DNA from: Alkalihalobacterium sp048323755
GTDB lineage: Bacteria; Bacillota; Bacilli; Bacillales; Bacillaceae_F
DNA length: 22,626 bases
Reading direction: 5' to 3'
Assembly (NCBI RefSeq): GCF_048323755.1
Contig: NZ_JBLWFS010000042.1
Span: forward strand, 1 to 22,626
Shown here piece after piece: positions 1 to 7,307 of the stretch (the stretch's first letter is position 1; each line of letters begins with the position of its first letter). The translations under genes were made by a program, and so were the position numbers. A model generated the notes under the pieces. That model was not told the origin of the DNA. It did not search any database and saw only the letters and a program-made list of their open reading frames with translations.

Positions 1-120
1 ATCTCTTGTGTCCAACATTACAACAAAGTACATGCTTAGTATAAAATTGAACCGCCGTATACGGAACCGTACGTACGGTGGTGTGAGAGGTCGGAGGTTA
101 ATCACCTCCTCCTACTCGAT
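1..120 (+). mobile_element. 3' end of a group II intron (domains V and VI), cut by the window edge
   Basis: Domain V is visible at about 49-84. A 9-bp stem pairs ACCGCCGTA (51-59) with TACGGTGGT (74-82, one G-U pair). It carries a two-base CG bulge (72-73) and an upper stem 60-63/68-71 closed by a GAAC loop. Domain VI follows at 85-117: GAG/CTC and AGG/CCT outer pairs, then GGAGGT (93-98) paired with ACCTCC (104-109). A single unpaired A at 114 sits in the branch-point position, 7 nt from a 3' end of CTCGAT (120). These are the expected domain V/VI features of a bacterial group II intron. The catalytic upstream part and any reverse transcriptase/maturase gene would lie to the left, outside the window. 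Whether the intron is intact cannot be judged. The 3' exon begins near 121. Confidence 0.85.
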
Positions 121-516
121 TATTTTTGTTTTCGTAAACTTTGTAATTTTACCTAACTGAAAAAAGCGTTTTATAACAATATAATTCCATAAAACCGTGC
201 CACCAACAAATGGGAGACTAAGGTGATCTTGATGTGGGAGGAGGTAGCACGGATTTGTCATCAGAAAGACGTTAAGACGAATTCAGAAAACGTTCATTCT
301 GACGATTGAGATTATTTTACACAAATGTTAACAAAAATAGTCTCATTAATATCAGTCTTGAGACCGATATCAATATAAATCTTAAACAGGATTATTTTTC
401 CAAGTAAAAGTAATATAATCTTCTTGTATGAGAATATATTGTATCTTGGTGGCTAACTGGTTGGATTTCATAATGCACATAATTTAATGGAAGAAAAAGG
501 GCGGAGGAAAAGAACG
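121..516. other. Non-coding leader region upstream of the RND pump
   Basis: No convincing gene is seen in these ~400 AT-rich bases. They contain an inverted repeat CCGTGCCACC (195-204)/GGTAGCACGG (243-252) with one mismatch, a hairpin GAGATTATTTT (308-318)/AAAATAGTCTC (334-344), and a 22-bp palindrome at 349-370. A TATAAT hexamer at 414-419 is a plausible -10 element, but its -35 is poor. The region is the 3' exon side of the group II intron plus the promoter region of the following pump gene. Confidence 0.5.
349..370. promoter_or_regulatory. 22-bp palindrome, candidate repressor operator for the RND pump
   Basis: The sequence ATATC-A-GTCT-TG-AGAC-C-GATAT is an almost perfect palindrome; only the A/C pair at positions 6/17 does not match. 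It lies 44 bp upstream of a TATAAT hexamer (414-419) and about 147 bp upstream of the pump start. Efflux pumps of this kind are often controlled by TetR- or MarR-type repressors that bind such palindromes. No regulator gene is present next to it in the window, so the role is inferred only from symmetry and position. It could also be a transcript hairpin. Confidence 0.35.
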
Positions 517-3500
517 ATGGTTTTTTTAGATTTTTTATTAAAACGTAAATTGATTGTTGGGTTAATGGTTGTGTTTGTATTATTTATCGGAACATATGCA
601 ACGACAAAGTTAGATCAAGAGTTAATGCCACCTATTACTTTCGACGGTGCCGTTATTCAAGTGGATGCAGGAGATATGACAACACTTGATGTTGAGCAAC
701 GGGTTACGACCCCTATTGAACAGACCCTCCTTGGAATTGATGGTGTGGAAAGTTTTCAATCCTCATCTAGTGTTGGTAACAGTACGATAACGATAGAGAT
801 TGAAGAAGGTCGCGGAGAAGAGGTTTCAAACGAGGTGAAATCGACATTAAATGGGTTGAAATCGCAACTCGATGGAGTTAACGATATTCATGTTTTCCCT
901 TATTCTATGAATGGAACGTATGAGTTTTTTATGGATATTTCAAACGGTGATCAAGAAAGTATGGCTATTTTTGCAAGAGAAGTATTAGAGCCCCGTTTGG
1001 AAGCATTATCGGAAGTACGTGATGTTGATTTAGTCGGTATGGATCAAAAAGAAATTATCATTGAGTTAAAGCAAAATAAATTAGAAGAATTTGGTCTTAA
1101 TGCGCATCAATTAATGGGGATCATTCAACAGTCAAACAGTGAGGTTGCATTAGGCGTATTGAACGAAGAAGAAAATACACCAACCTTGCGCTGGAATACG
1201 TCTATCCAAAATGTCAATGATGTAAAAAATATCACAATACCTACAACATATGGAGTTAAAAAGTTAAGTGAGGTAGCTTCTGTCTCGGAACAATCGAGTG
1301 AACATTCGGCTGGAGTTTGGAAAAATGGAAGTGATAATTTCATCCTTGTCCAAGTCGGAAGAGTGTCTGATGTTACTCAAATTGAAATGGCTGCAGCTAT
1401 AAGAGCTGAGATTGATAAAATTCGCGCCGATGGTTTAGTTGAGGGTTTTGAATTGAATGAAGTTGTTTCACAAGCAGACTATGTGACTGATGCGATTGAA
1501 GGGGTGTCACAAAATGTTTTAATTGGAGGGATCCTCGCTTTATTCGTATTGTTATTATTTTTACGAAATATAAGAGCTACGATCATTATTGGTTTAGCGA
1601 TCCCTGTTTCTATTTTATTAACGTTTACGGCAATGTGGTATTTTAATTATAGCTTTAATATGTTAAGTCTCGTGGGGTTAGGATTAGGAATTGGTATGAT
1701 GGTCGATGCTTCTATCGTCATCCTTGAATCCATCTTTAAGAAAAAAGAACAAGGACTTGGAAATTACGAAGCTGTCGTGAAAGGAATTAAAGAAGTATCA
1801 ACGGCTGTATTAGCTTCAATGTTAACAACAATTGTTGTTTTTTTGCCTATCGGATTGCTTGGTGGAGAAGCTGGGAAGTTCATGATTATTTTATCATTAG
1901 TCGTAGTGTTTACTCTTGTAAGTTCAGTCATTGTATCCTTTACATTAATTCCTGCACTTGCTGAAAACTTCTTAAAAGTTAGTGACAAAGCTAAAAATCG
2001 TAGTGAAGGGAAGATTATTAGGCAATATGGAACATTAATTTCTTGGATGGGAAGAAAGAAGCGTTTTCGTTACAGTGTCATTGTGTTGTTTATTATGGTG
2101 TTTGTTGGATCATTAACACTAGTATCAAAAGTACCGATGACAATCATGCCAGATGTTTTTAACCGATATTCTGAAGTGATGGTGCAATTAGAAAGTGGAA
2201 CGACACCATCTGAGCGGGAGGAAATCGCATTAGAAATGTACGACCGCTTAAAAGGAGTGTCAGATTTAACCAATACGATTGTCATCGACAATATTAATTC
2301 GACGATTTACGCCATTATTAATATGACGCCAATTGAAGAAGCGACTACTGAACAAAGCGAAGTCAACGAACAAATTTTATCCTCCCTTCGAGTATTAGAA
2401 GAGCAGTATCCGATCACTAGTGTTGGTTCTGCTATGAATATGGGTGGAGGCTTCCCAATCAGACTCCAAATTTACGGGGAAGATCTTGGAGAATTAGTAG
2501 AGATTTCGAGGGATTTAATACACGAGCTTGAACAAATTGATGGGCTAGTGGGCATAAAAGCCGCCTCTGGAGAAAAGATGTTAGATGAAATAAATATTGT
2601 TTTGAAGGAAGATACAATCAAAGAGGATAATCTAACCCCTGTACAAATATCAAATGTCATTCAACCTTTATTTTTAAAGAGTCCGATTGGAGAAATTATC
2701 GCCGAAGATAATACGCCTAGACCATTAGTTCTAACAACTGACCAACAAATGGACCGTAAACAGCAACTGCTTAATTTCGAGTTCACAACGCCAACAGGGA
2801 AAAAAGAAAAACTGTCTAAATACATGGAGCTTGAAAAAAATACAGTCCCGACTCAAATTGATCGAAAAGACGGTGAACGCTATATAACAGTTATCGCGGA
2901 TTTAGAAGGTCGTGACCTCGGTTCGGTTAATCGTGATATACAACAAATGCTCCAAGACTTCAATACACCAAATGGGTACTCGATTTCCATGAGTGGTGAT
3001 CTTGAAGCACAACAAGAAGCAATGCAAGAAATGATCATTATTCTAGGAATTGCACTGTTTCTTGTGTATGTTGTAATGGCTGTTCAATTTAACAGTTTAA
3101 AGCATCCAATTATTGTAATGTCGATCATACCTATGACAATTACAGGTGTCATCTTAGGATTGTTTATTACACAAATGGAGTTAAGCATTATGTCCGCGAT
3201 GGGTGTCGTTATGTTGATCGGGATTGTCTTAAACAATGCGATTTTATTAATTGATCGTACGAAGCAATTAAGAAATGCTGATTACCAAGTTGCGGAAGCC
3301 GTAGTAGAAGCTGGTAAATCAAGACTACGACCTATCTTTATGACGACATTAACAACAGTCGGGGGCATGTTGCCACTAGCTCTTGCGACCGGTGTGTCAA
3401 GCAGCTATCAATCACCGTTAGCAACTGTAGTCATCTCTGGATTACTCTTTGCGACAATGATTACGCTCGTTCTCATTCCTGCAGTTTATTTATTGTTTGA

Positions 3501-3594
3501 AGACATTTCAAGAGGATTAGGCAGGCTGAAAAGACGAAAAATTAAGGATAAAGGAATTGCAGAAAAAAATGACATGAAGGAAACTACGGTATAG
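517..3594 (+). CDS. RND-family efflux transporter (AcrB/SwrC-like permease)
   Basis: A 1025-residue inner-membrane pump of the RND superfamily, driven by the proton (or cation) gradient and exporting lipophilic or amphiphilic compounds. The protein shows the duplicated RND plan. There is an N-terminal membrane helix (about 11-30), a large extracytoplasmic loop, then a helix cluster from about 334 with GLGLGIGMMVDASIVILES, the helix-4 region carrying the conserved Asp (about 397). A second half repeats this: a helix near 525, a second large loop, and a final helix cluster with GVVMLIGIVLNNAILLID. The length is normal. I chose the ATG at 517, not 487, because GGAGG (503-507) lies 9 bases before it. 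No membrane-fusion protein or outer-membrane channel gene is adjacent, as expected for Gram-positive SwrC (YerP)-like pumps. It appears to be a single-gene unit ended by a strong terminator. Substrate unknown. Confidence 0.92.
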   Translation: MVFLDFLLKRKLIVGLMVVFVLFIGTYATTKLDQELMPPITFDGAVIQVDAGDMTTLDVEQRVTTPIEQTLLGIDGVESFQSSSSVGNSTITIEIEEGRGEEVSNEVKSTLNGLKSQLDGVNDIHVFPYSMNGTYEFFMDISNGDQESMAIFAREVLEPRLEALSEVRDVDLVGMDQKEIIIELKQNKLEEFGLNAHQLMGIIQQSNSEVALGVLNEEENTPTLRWNTSIQNVNDVKNITIPTTYGVKKLSEVASVSEQSSEHSAGVWKNGSDNFILVQVGRVSDVTQIEMAAAIRAEIDKIRADGLVEGFELNEVVSQADYVTDAIEGVSQNVLIGGILALFVLLLFLRNIRATIIIGLAIPVSILLTFTAMWYFNYSFNMLSLVGLGLGIGMMVDASIVILESIFKKKEQGLGNYEAVVKGIKEVSTAVLASMLTTIVVFLPIGLLGGEAGKFMIILSLVVVFTLVSSVIVSFTLIPALAENFLKVSDKAKNRSEGKIIRQYGTLISWMGRKKRFRYSVIVLFIMVFVGSLTLVSKVPMTIMPDVFNRYSEVMVQLESGTTPSEREEIALEMYDRLKGVSDLTNTIVIDNINSTIYAIINMTPIEEATTEQSEVNEQILSSLRVLEEQYPITSVGSAMNMGGGFPIRLQIYGEDLGELVEISRDLIHELEQIDGLVGIKAASGEKMLDEINIVLKEDTIKEDNLTPVQISNVIQPLFLKSPIGEIIAEDNTPRPLVLTTDQQMDRKQQLLNFEFTTPTGKKEKLSKYMELEKNTVPTQIDRKDGERYITVIADLEGRDLGSVNRDIQQMLQDFNTPNGYSISMSGDLEAQQEAMQEMIIILGIALFLVYVVMAVQFNSLKHPIIVMSIIPMTITGVILGLFITQMELSIMSAMGVVMLIGIVLNNAILLIDRTKQLRNADYQVAEAVVEAGKSRLRPIFMTTLTTVGGMLPLALATGVSSSYQSPLATVVISGLLFATMITLVLIPAVYLLFEDISRGLGRLKRRKIKDKGIAEKNDMKETTV

Positions 3595-3624
3595 ATTTAA
3601 TTACATCACATGACAGTTAACAGA

Positions 3625-3685
3625 CAGAACCATCTAGTTGCAGATAGCAGGAATCTAGATGGTTCTGTTTTGTTTTCTTTTCTTT
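3625..3685 (+). terminator. Rho-independent terminator of the RND pump gene
   Basis: CAGAACCATCTAG (3625-3637) pairs perfectly with CTAGATGGTTCTG (3655-3667), a 13-bp stem with a 17-base loop, followed by a T-rich tract (TTTTGTTTTC and on). Confidence 0.85.
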
Positions 3686-4194
3686 TCTTACTGTTCCTCT
3701 AATAAGATACTTCTTAAATTAACAATGAACTATTCTTCTATCAGCTTCCTTGTTATCTAACGCATAAGAAAGACTTTGAGCATACATATTTAGTATGCCT
3801 TTTGTGATTTTAGAGTAATTCGTTATATAGAAATAAAAAAATGACCCAATTAAGTAAGAGAATTTATGATTAAATGACTCTCTCCTGCTAAGGACTTAAC
3901 TTTTTGAACACAAATAGATAATGGAAGAAGTACCATTCTCTATTTTAAGATCGAGTCCTAGTAAAATATGTACTTTTTTAAGGACGGAAAGACGTTACAC
4001 CATTTGTCTATGAGAAAAAGTACATAAGTAATTACAAAGAAATGTTCCATAATTAACCAAAACAAGTATGAAAATCCTATCTTTTCGAGTGGCGAAGGAA
4101 CACTCCTCCTGATATGGAATGTTTAGGGTGTCGGAATAATTCGGTTTCTCTTTTCAGTTCTTTTCGGCAAAATTAACGTATGGGAGTGTTGGTT
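3686..4194. other. Long gene-free AT-rich region with two hairpins
   Basis: No open frame with a ribosome site or a recognisable product is seen. Two structures stand out. The first is an imperfect hairpin at 3912-3945: 13-base arms with one mismatch around an 8-base loop, followed by a short T run. The second is a perfect 12-bp inverted repeat TATGTACTTTTT (3967-3978)/AAAAAGTACATA (4015-4026) with a 36-base spacer. The remainder leads to the ribosome site of the carboxypeptidase gene. It may hold the promoter of that gene or a small RNA, but nothing more can be supported. Confidence 0.4.
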
Positions 4195-5409
4195 ATGAAA
4201 AAGAAGAAGGTAGTAAAAACATTAGGAGCAATGGTACTGTGTACAAGCTTATTAGCTCCAACATTTACACCGAGTGTATTCGCTCAAGAAACAACTTCTC
4301 ATCACCATGATTATTCGATCTCAGGGTTTATGACACATGAACAAATGGCAAAGCGACTTGAACAAATTGAGAGAACGAGTCAAGGAAGAGTTCAGGTCGA
4401 TGTCGTTGGGTATTCAAATAGGGGGAGGGAAATTTATAAAGCAACAGTTGGTCATGGCGACAAAGTCGTATTAATCCAAAGTGAAATTCACGGGAATGAA
4501 AAAACAGGTACTGAAGCCGTGATGAATATGCTGCAACAACTAGGGAATAATTCTCCACAATCCAGAAAAATTCGCGAGGAAATAACGTTAGTCGTTATGC
4601 CAAAGATGAACCCAGATGGAGCTGAAATGGACAAACGACGAAATGATATGACATGGGAGGAAGTTGTAGAGGCTTTCCCACAATTAGAAGGGGCTAGTCC
4701 AGCATGGAACTATCTAGATAGAGGAATTAGCCAAAGCTATAATTATGCTGAAAATCCTGGATTTGATGTAAATCGTGATTTTAATCCAGACTTAGATTAT
4801 GTGCCAACTGCCGAAGATTTTCCTGGGAATTCTGCCTCACCGGGATGGTTTATAACTCCAGAAGGACAAGCTTCACGTGACGTATATAAAGGTTTATTAG
4901 AAGAGTTTGGAAACGTTGATGTATTCGTTGATCTACATCACCAAGGGGTCTACTATGTTGCTGGAACAGACGACCGAGTAACATTATCGATTTCAGGTCA
5001 ATTTGTACAAGATCCTAATAGTGAACAAGGCGCTAAGTATGAAAAATATGCTGATAAATATAACTATGATTTCTCTAGACAATTAAATGTTGCTGTTTAT
5101 GATGCATTAGACAGTATTGGTAACTCACCGTTTGGCAATGTGACCCTTTATTCTCAAGGACTGGACTTACCAGGAACTGCTCTTGGTTCGTATGCATTAA
5201 ATGGCAGCGGAACGGTCCTGTTTGAAGTAACTGGACAGACTCAAAACTTTGGCCAAAAAGAACGTGGAAAACTAGTTAAAGCAGTGGAACGCGGACTATA
5301 TGGAATTATTGATGGGATCGTAGATGGTTCTGTATATGAAATAGACCCTGAAGAGTATGAGAATATTCCTCTTACGTCAAGATGGCCAGCAAGTCATAGT
5401 GGGTTTTAG
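4195..5409 (+). CDS. Secreted zinc carboxypeptidase, peptidase family M14
   Basis: A 404-residue exported metallopeptidase that should remove C-terminal residues from peptides outside the cell. The N-terminus is a clear Sec signal peptide: lysine-rich start, hydrophobic core (about 9-22) and likely cleavage after VFA (30). M14 marks follow in order: zinc ligands H99 and E102 in SEIHGNEKTG, NPDG (139-142), the substrate-binding NRD (193-195), the third zinc His in DLHH (248 or 249), and a C-terminal Glu in VLFEVTG (E344) at the catalytic position. The whole set suggests an active enzyme. Start choice: ATG at 4195 begins the signal peptide and has GGGAGTG about 7 bases upstream. An ATG at 4180 is in frame but would overlap that ribosome site. 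It seems to be monocistronic with its own terminator. Substrate preference cannot be read from the sequence. Confidence 0.9.
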   Translation: MKKKKVVKTLGAMVLCTSLLAPTFTPSVFAQETTSHHHDYSISGFMTHEQMAKRLEQIERTSQGRVQVDVVGYSNRGREIYKATVGHGDKVVLIQSEIHGNEKTGTEAVMNMLQQLGNNSPQSRKIREEITLVVMPKMNPDGAEMDKRRNDMTWEEVVEAFPQLEGASPAWNYLDRGISQSYNYAENPGFDVNRDFNPDLDYVPTAEDFPGNSASPGWFITPEGQASRDVYKGLLEEFGNVDVFVDLHHQGVYYVAGTDDRVTLSISGQFVQDPNSEQGAKYEKYADKYNYDFSRQLNVAVYDALDSIGNSPFGNVTLYSQGLDLPGTALGSYALNGSGTVLFEVTGQTQNFGQKERGKLVKAVERGLYGIIDGIVDGSVYEIDPEEYENIPLTSRWPASHSGF

Positions 5410-5423
5410 TAAAAGGCATTATC

Positions 5424-5462
5424 AAAAAACAACCATTTCTTAGAAAATGGTTGTTTTTTATA
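5424..5462 (+). terminator. Rho-independent terminator of the carboxypeptidase gene
   Basis: An AAAAAACAACCATTT arm and an AAATGGTTGTTTTTT arm surround a short loop, with the T run forming the 3' arm. The hairpin is nearly symmetric, so it could act in both directions. Confidence 0.85.
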
Positions 5463-5627
5463 ATATTGTGACATCTATTAATGATTATATGATGCAACAC
5501 ATGATAAGTATGGGTAAAATAGATTATTATTGTAATGGGTATATATAACCAAAAAATTAGATCAAAGATAATGATTTATAAACAATTTACCTTAACTCAT
5601 TTTCGAATAAAAGAAAAGAGGTGAGCC

Positions 5628-6512
5628 GTGAAGAAAAAGTACGTATTACAAACTGTTGATGGTTTAGGTAAGGCCTTTTCATTTACTTTAGGGGGGCCAA
5701 TCAAATTTGGCGGAAGAGCAATCAACAATGAGTATATTCAAGAAATTGGGGATAGTGTCTCAAATTCAACTAGATTTGTTTTTAAAAATATAGGTGGTGC
5801 AACTCAAGGTGTTTTAGACACAGCAATTGGTCTAGTTAAAAAAGATAAGGAATTAAGAAATGAGGGTTTAAGTGAAGTCGGTGGTGCAACGTGGAATGTA
5901 GCTACTGGAATGGTTAAGGGTGTATGGTATACATCTAAAAATATGTATGATGTTGCGACAGGTGTAGTTGGTAAAGATCAGGTTAAAGTAAAAAATGGTT
6001 TAAAAAATATCGGTAAGGTCGGTGCAGTTCTCGTAATAGCTTACGGAGTATTTGATGTTGTAGATAATGTATCTGGAGAGGTACATGCTAATGTAGAGGT
6101 TGCGATTATTGAAACAATAAATGCTGATTTAGACGGTACAGCACATCCAGAATCAGGTGTGCATTATGAAACTAGTACAGTACAACTCCAAGATGGAACC
6201 GTTGTCCAAGGTGTATTTCCAGTGTTTGAGTCAGTTTACAATGCCGAACTTCCAGAAGAATACTATGAATCTTCTAGCTATACACACGTAAAGCTTAGTA
6301 ATGATCAACTGTACGAAGCTATTCACTTGTCTCCCGAACTAAAAGCACAATTTTCGGATCTTCAACTGGAACAAATATATGACGGTGAAACCCCTGATGG
6401 ATATACATGGCACCATCATGAGCAGCCTGGGAAAATGCAGTTAATGGATACAGTTATTCATGCACAATCAGGTCATACTGGTGGTATGAGTTTATGGGGT
6501 GGAGGTTACTAA
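5628..6512 (+). CDS. Polymorphic-toxin-like protein with C-terminal HNH-type (WHH) nuclease domain
   Basis: A 294-residue protein. Its C-terminal ~120 residues look like a nuclease toxin of the HNH/colicin-DNase-like class: HPESGVHYET (173-182), GVFPVFES (195-202), then GYTWHHHEQPGKMQLMD (258-274) with clustered His, and H278...GHTGG (282-286). The N-terminal half (about 20-150) is Gly/Val-rich and contains two loose repeats of the form G-x-A-T...GxV-x-KD...N-x-GL. A short hydrophobic stretch (131-143) follows. No signal peptide, LXG or WXG100 delivery domain is visible, which is unusual for a secreted polymorphic toxin. Start is GTG at 5628, set by AAGAGGTGAG 4-12 bases upstream. A SUKH-like gene follows 20 bases later and is probably its antidote. 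Target (DNA or RNA) and delivery route are unknown. Confidence 0.75.
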   Translation: MKKKYVLQTVDGLGKAFSFTLGGPIKFGGRAINNEYIQEIGDSVSNSTRFVFKNIGGATQGVLDTAIGLVKKDKELRNEGLSEVGGATWNVATGMVKGVWYTSKNMYDVATGVVGKDQVKVKNGLKNIGKVGAVLVIAYGVFDVVDNVSGEVHANVEVAIIETINADLDGTAHPESGVHYETSTVQLQDGTVVQGVFPVFESVYNAELPEEYYESSSYTHVKLSNDQLYEAIHLSPELKAQFSDLQLEQIYDGETPDGYTWHHHEQPGKMQLMDTVIHAQSGHTGGMSLWGGGY

Positions 6513-6532
6513 ACTAAAAGGGCGGTGTTTAA

Positions 6533-6949
6533 GTGAAGAATGTACAATGGAAATATAGTAAGGGTGAAGTCAATGAGGCTACTATCGCAGAATTGGAGTC
6601 GTTTTACCAGGTAACCTTCCCTGAATTTTATAAGAAGATTATTCGGAAATATAATGGGGCAAGGCCTCGTCCTTGTATTATACATATAAAGCAAGGGATA
6701 GACATTGAATTACGGTCGTTTTTACCAATAGGAAAATCCCTGCCTGATAACCTAGTTACGATAAACAAAGCATTACAAGTGTCACTGCCGAAAGGTGTAA
6801 TTGCTTTTGCAAATGATGATTTTGGAAATTACTTTTGTTTTGATTTTCGCAAAAAAGATCGGGTAGTTAGTTCATTTTTTGAACATGAAACGAGCAACTT
6901 AATCACAATATCAAATGAGCCATTTAAATCGTTAAGCTTGTCTGTTTAA
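6533..6949 (+). CDS. SMI1/KNR4 (SUKH)-family immunity protein
   Basis: A 138-residue soluble protein with the SUKH fold signature. An early segment IAELESFYQVTFPEFYKKII matches the start of the family, where a helix positions the protein before a Tyr/Asn-Gly turn (KYNGARP). A later segment VIAFANDDFGNYFCFDFR gives the hallmark strand of a small-residue/acidic turn, then G-N-x-x-C-F-D. SUKH proteins are best known as immunity proteins that bind and neutralise nuclease toxins, including HNH toxins. Its position 20 bases after the toxin gene, on the same strand with no terminator between, fits a toxin-immunity operon. Start GTG at 6533 is the first in-frame start, with a weak GGCGG upstream. Confidence 0.8.
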   Translation: MKNVQWKYSKGEVNEATIAELESFYQVTFPEFYKKIIRKYNGARPRPCIIHIKQGIDIELRSFLPIGKSLPDNLVTINKALQVSLPKGVIAFANDDFGNYFCFDFRKKDRVVSSFFEHETSNLITISNEPFKSLSLSV

Positions 6950-6955
6950 TAAATA

Positions 6956-7060
6956 GAATTGAACTTATAACATCGTATAGAAGTGGAGAATGGCAGGAAA
7001 GTACTAGTACAACAGGTGATTTTTCAACAGAAGTAAATATATGGTTAGTCGACGAATTTT
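6956..7060 (+). other. Short open stretch, possible remnant of a coding sequence
   Basis: After the immunity gene stop, one frame stays open with protein-like composition (IELITSYRSGEWQEST and on) until it runs into the tRNA-Sec gene. It has no start codon with a ribosome site and no recognised homology. It may be the decayed end of another toxin-island gene, or chance. Confidence 0.2.
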
Positions 7061-7157
7061 TGGCGGGACTGTGTGGGAATCGAACCCACCGGAGACGGCA
7101 CGCGCCTCCCGAGAGGTTTTGAAGACCTTGGGGGACACCAGTACCCCAGCCAGCCCC
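7061..7157 (-). tRNA. selC: tRNA-Sec (anticodon TCA), UGA-decoding
   Basis: The minus strand folds as a 97-nt selenocysteine tRNA with an encoded 3' CCA (7063-7061) and discriminator G. The acceptor stem pairs GGGGCUG with CAGUCCC (one G-U). The eighth pair, diagnostic for tRNA-Sec length, is a G-A mismatch here. The D arm contains GGGG...CCCC. The anticodon loop is CUUCAAA with UCA at 7122-7120. A long GC-rich variable arm follows, then a T arm GTGGG/CCCAC enclosing TTCGATT. The outermost anticodon-stem pair also appears mismatched (A-C). SelA acts on seryl-tRNA-Sec and SelB carries the product. The gene lies alone, 3.3 kb from selB and on the opposite strand. Its 3' end faces the toxin-immunity pair. 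Confidence 0.95.
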
Positions 7158-7307
7158 GTATAGAAACTTGCGGACAACTAAACACTATTATAGTATTTTT
7201 TGTTACGTTAATTCAAGAGTTGTTTTTTCGAACTCACGGTTGACGCTGGAGACTCCAATATCTATACTAAAAAAGTTATCATTCTATACATAAATTAGGT
7301 GAAGTAA

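Noticed and set aside
195..252. T-box or other known riboswitch
   Set aside because: The GGTAGCACGG resembles a T-box end only loosely. No specifier loop, T-box sequence or terminator/antiterminator pair is present.
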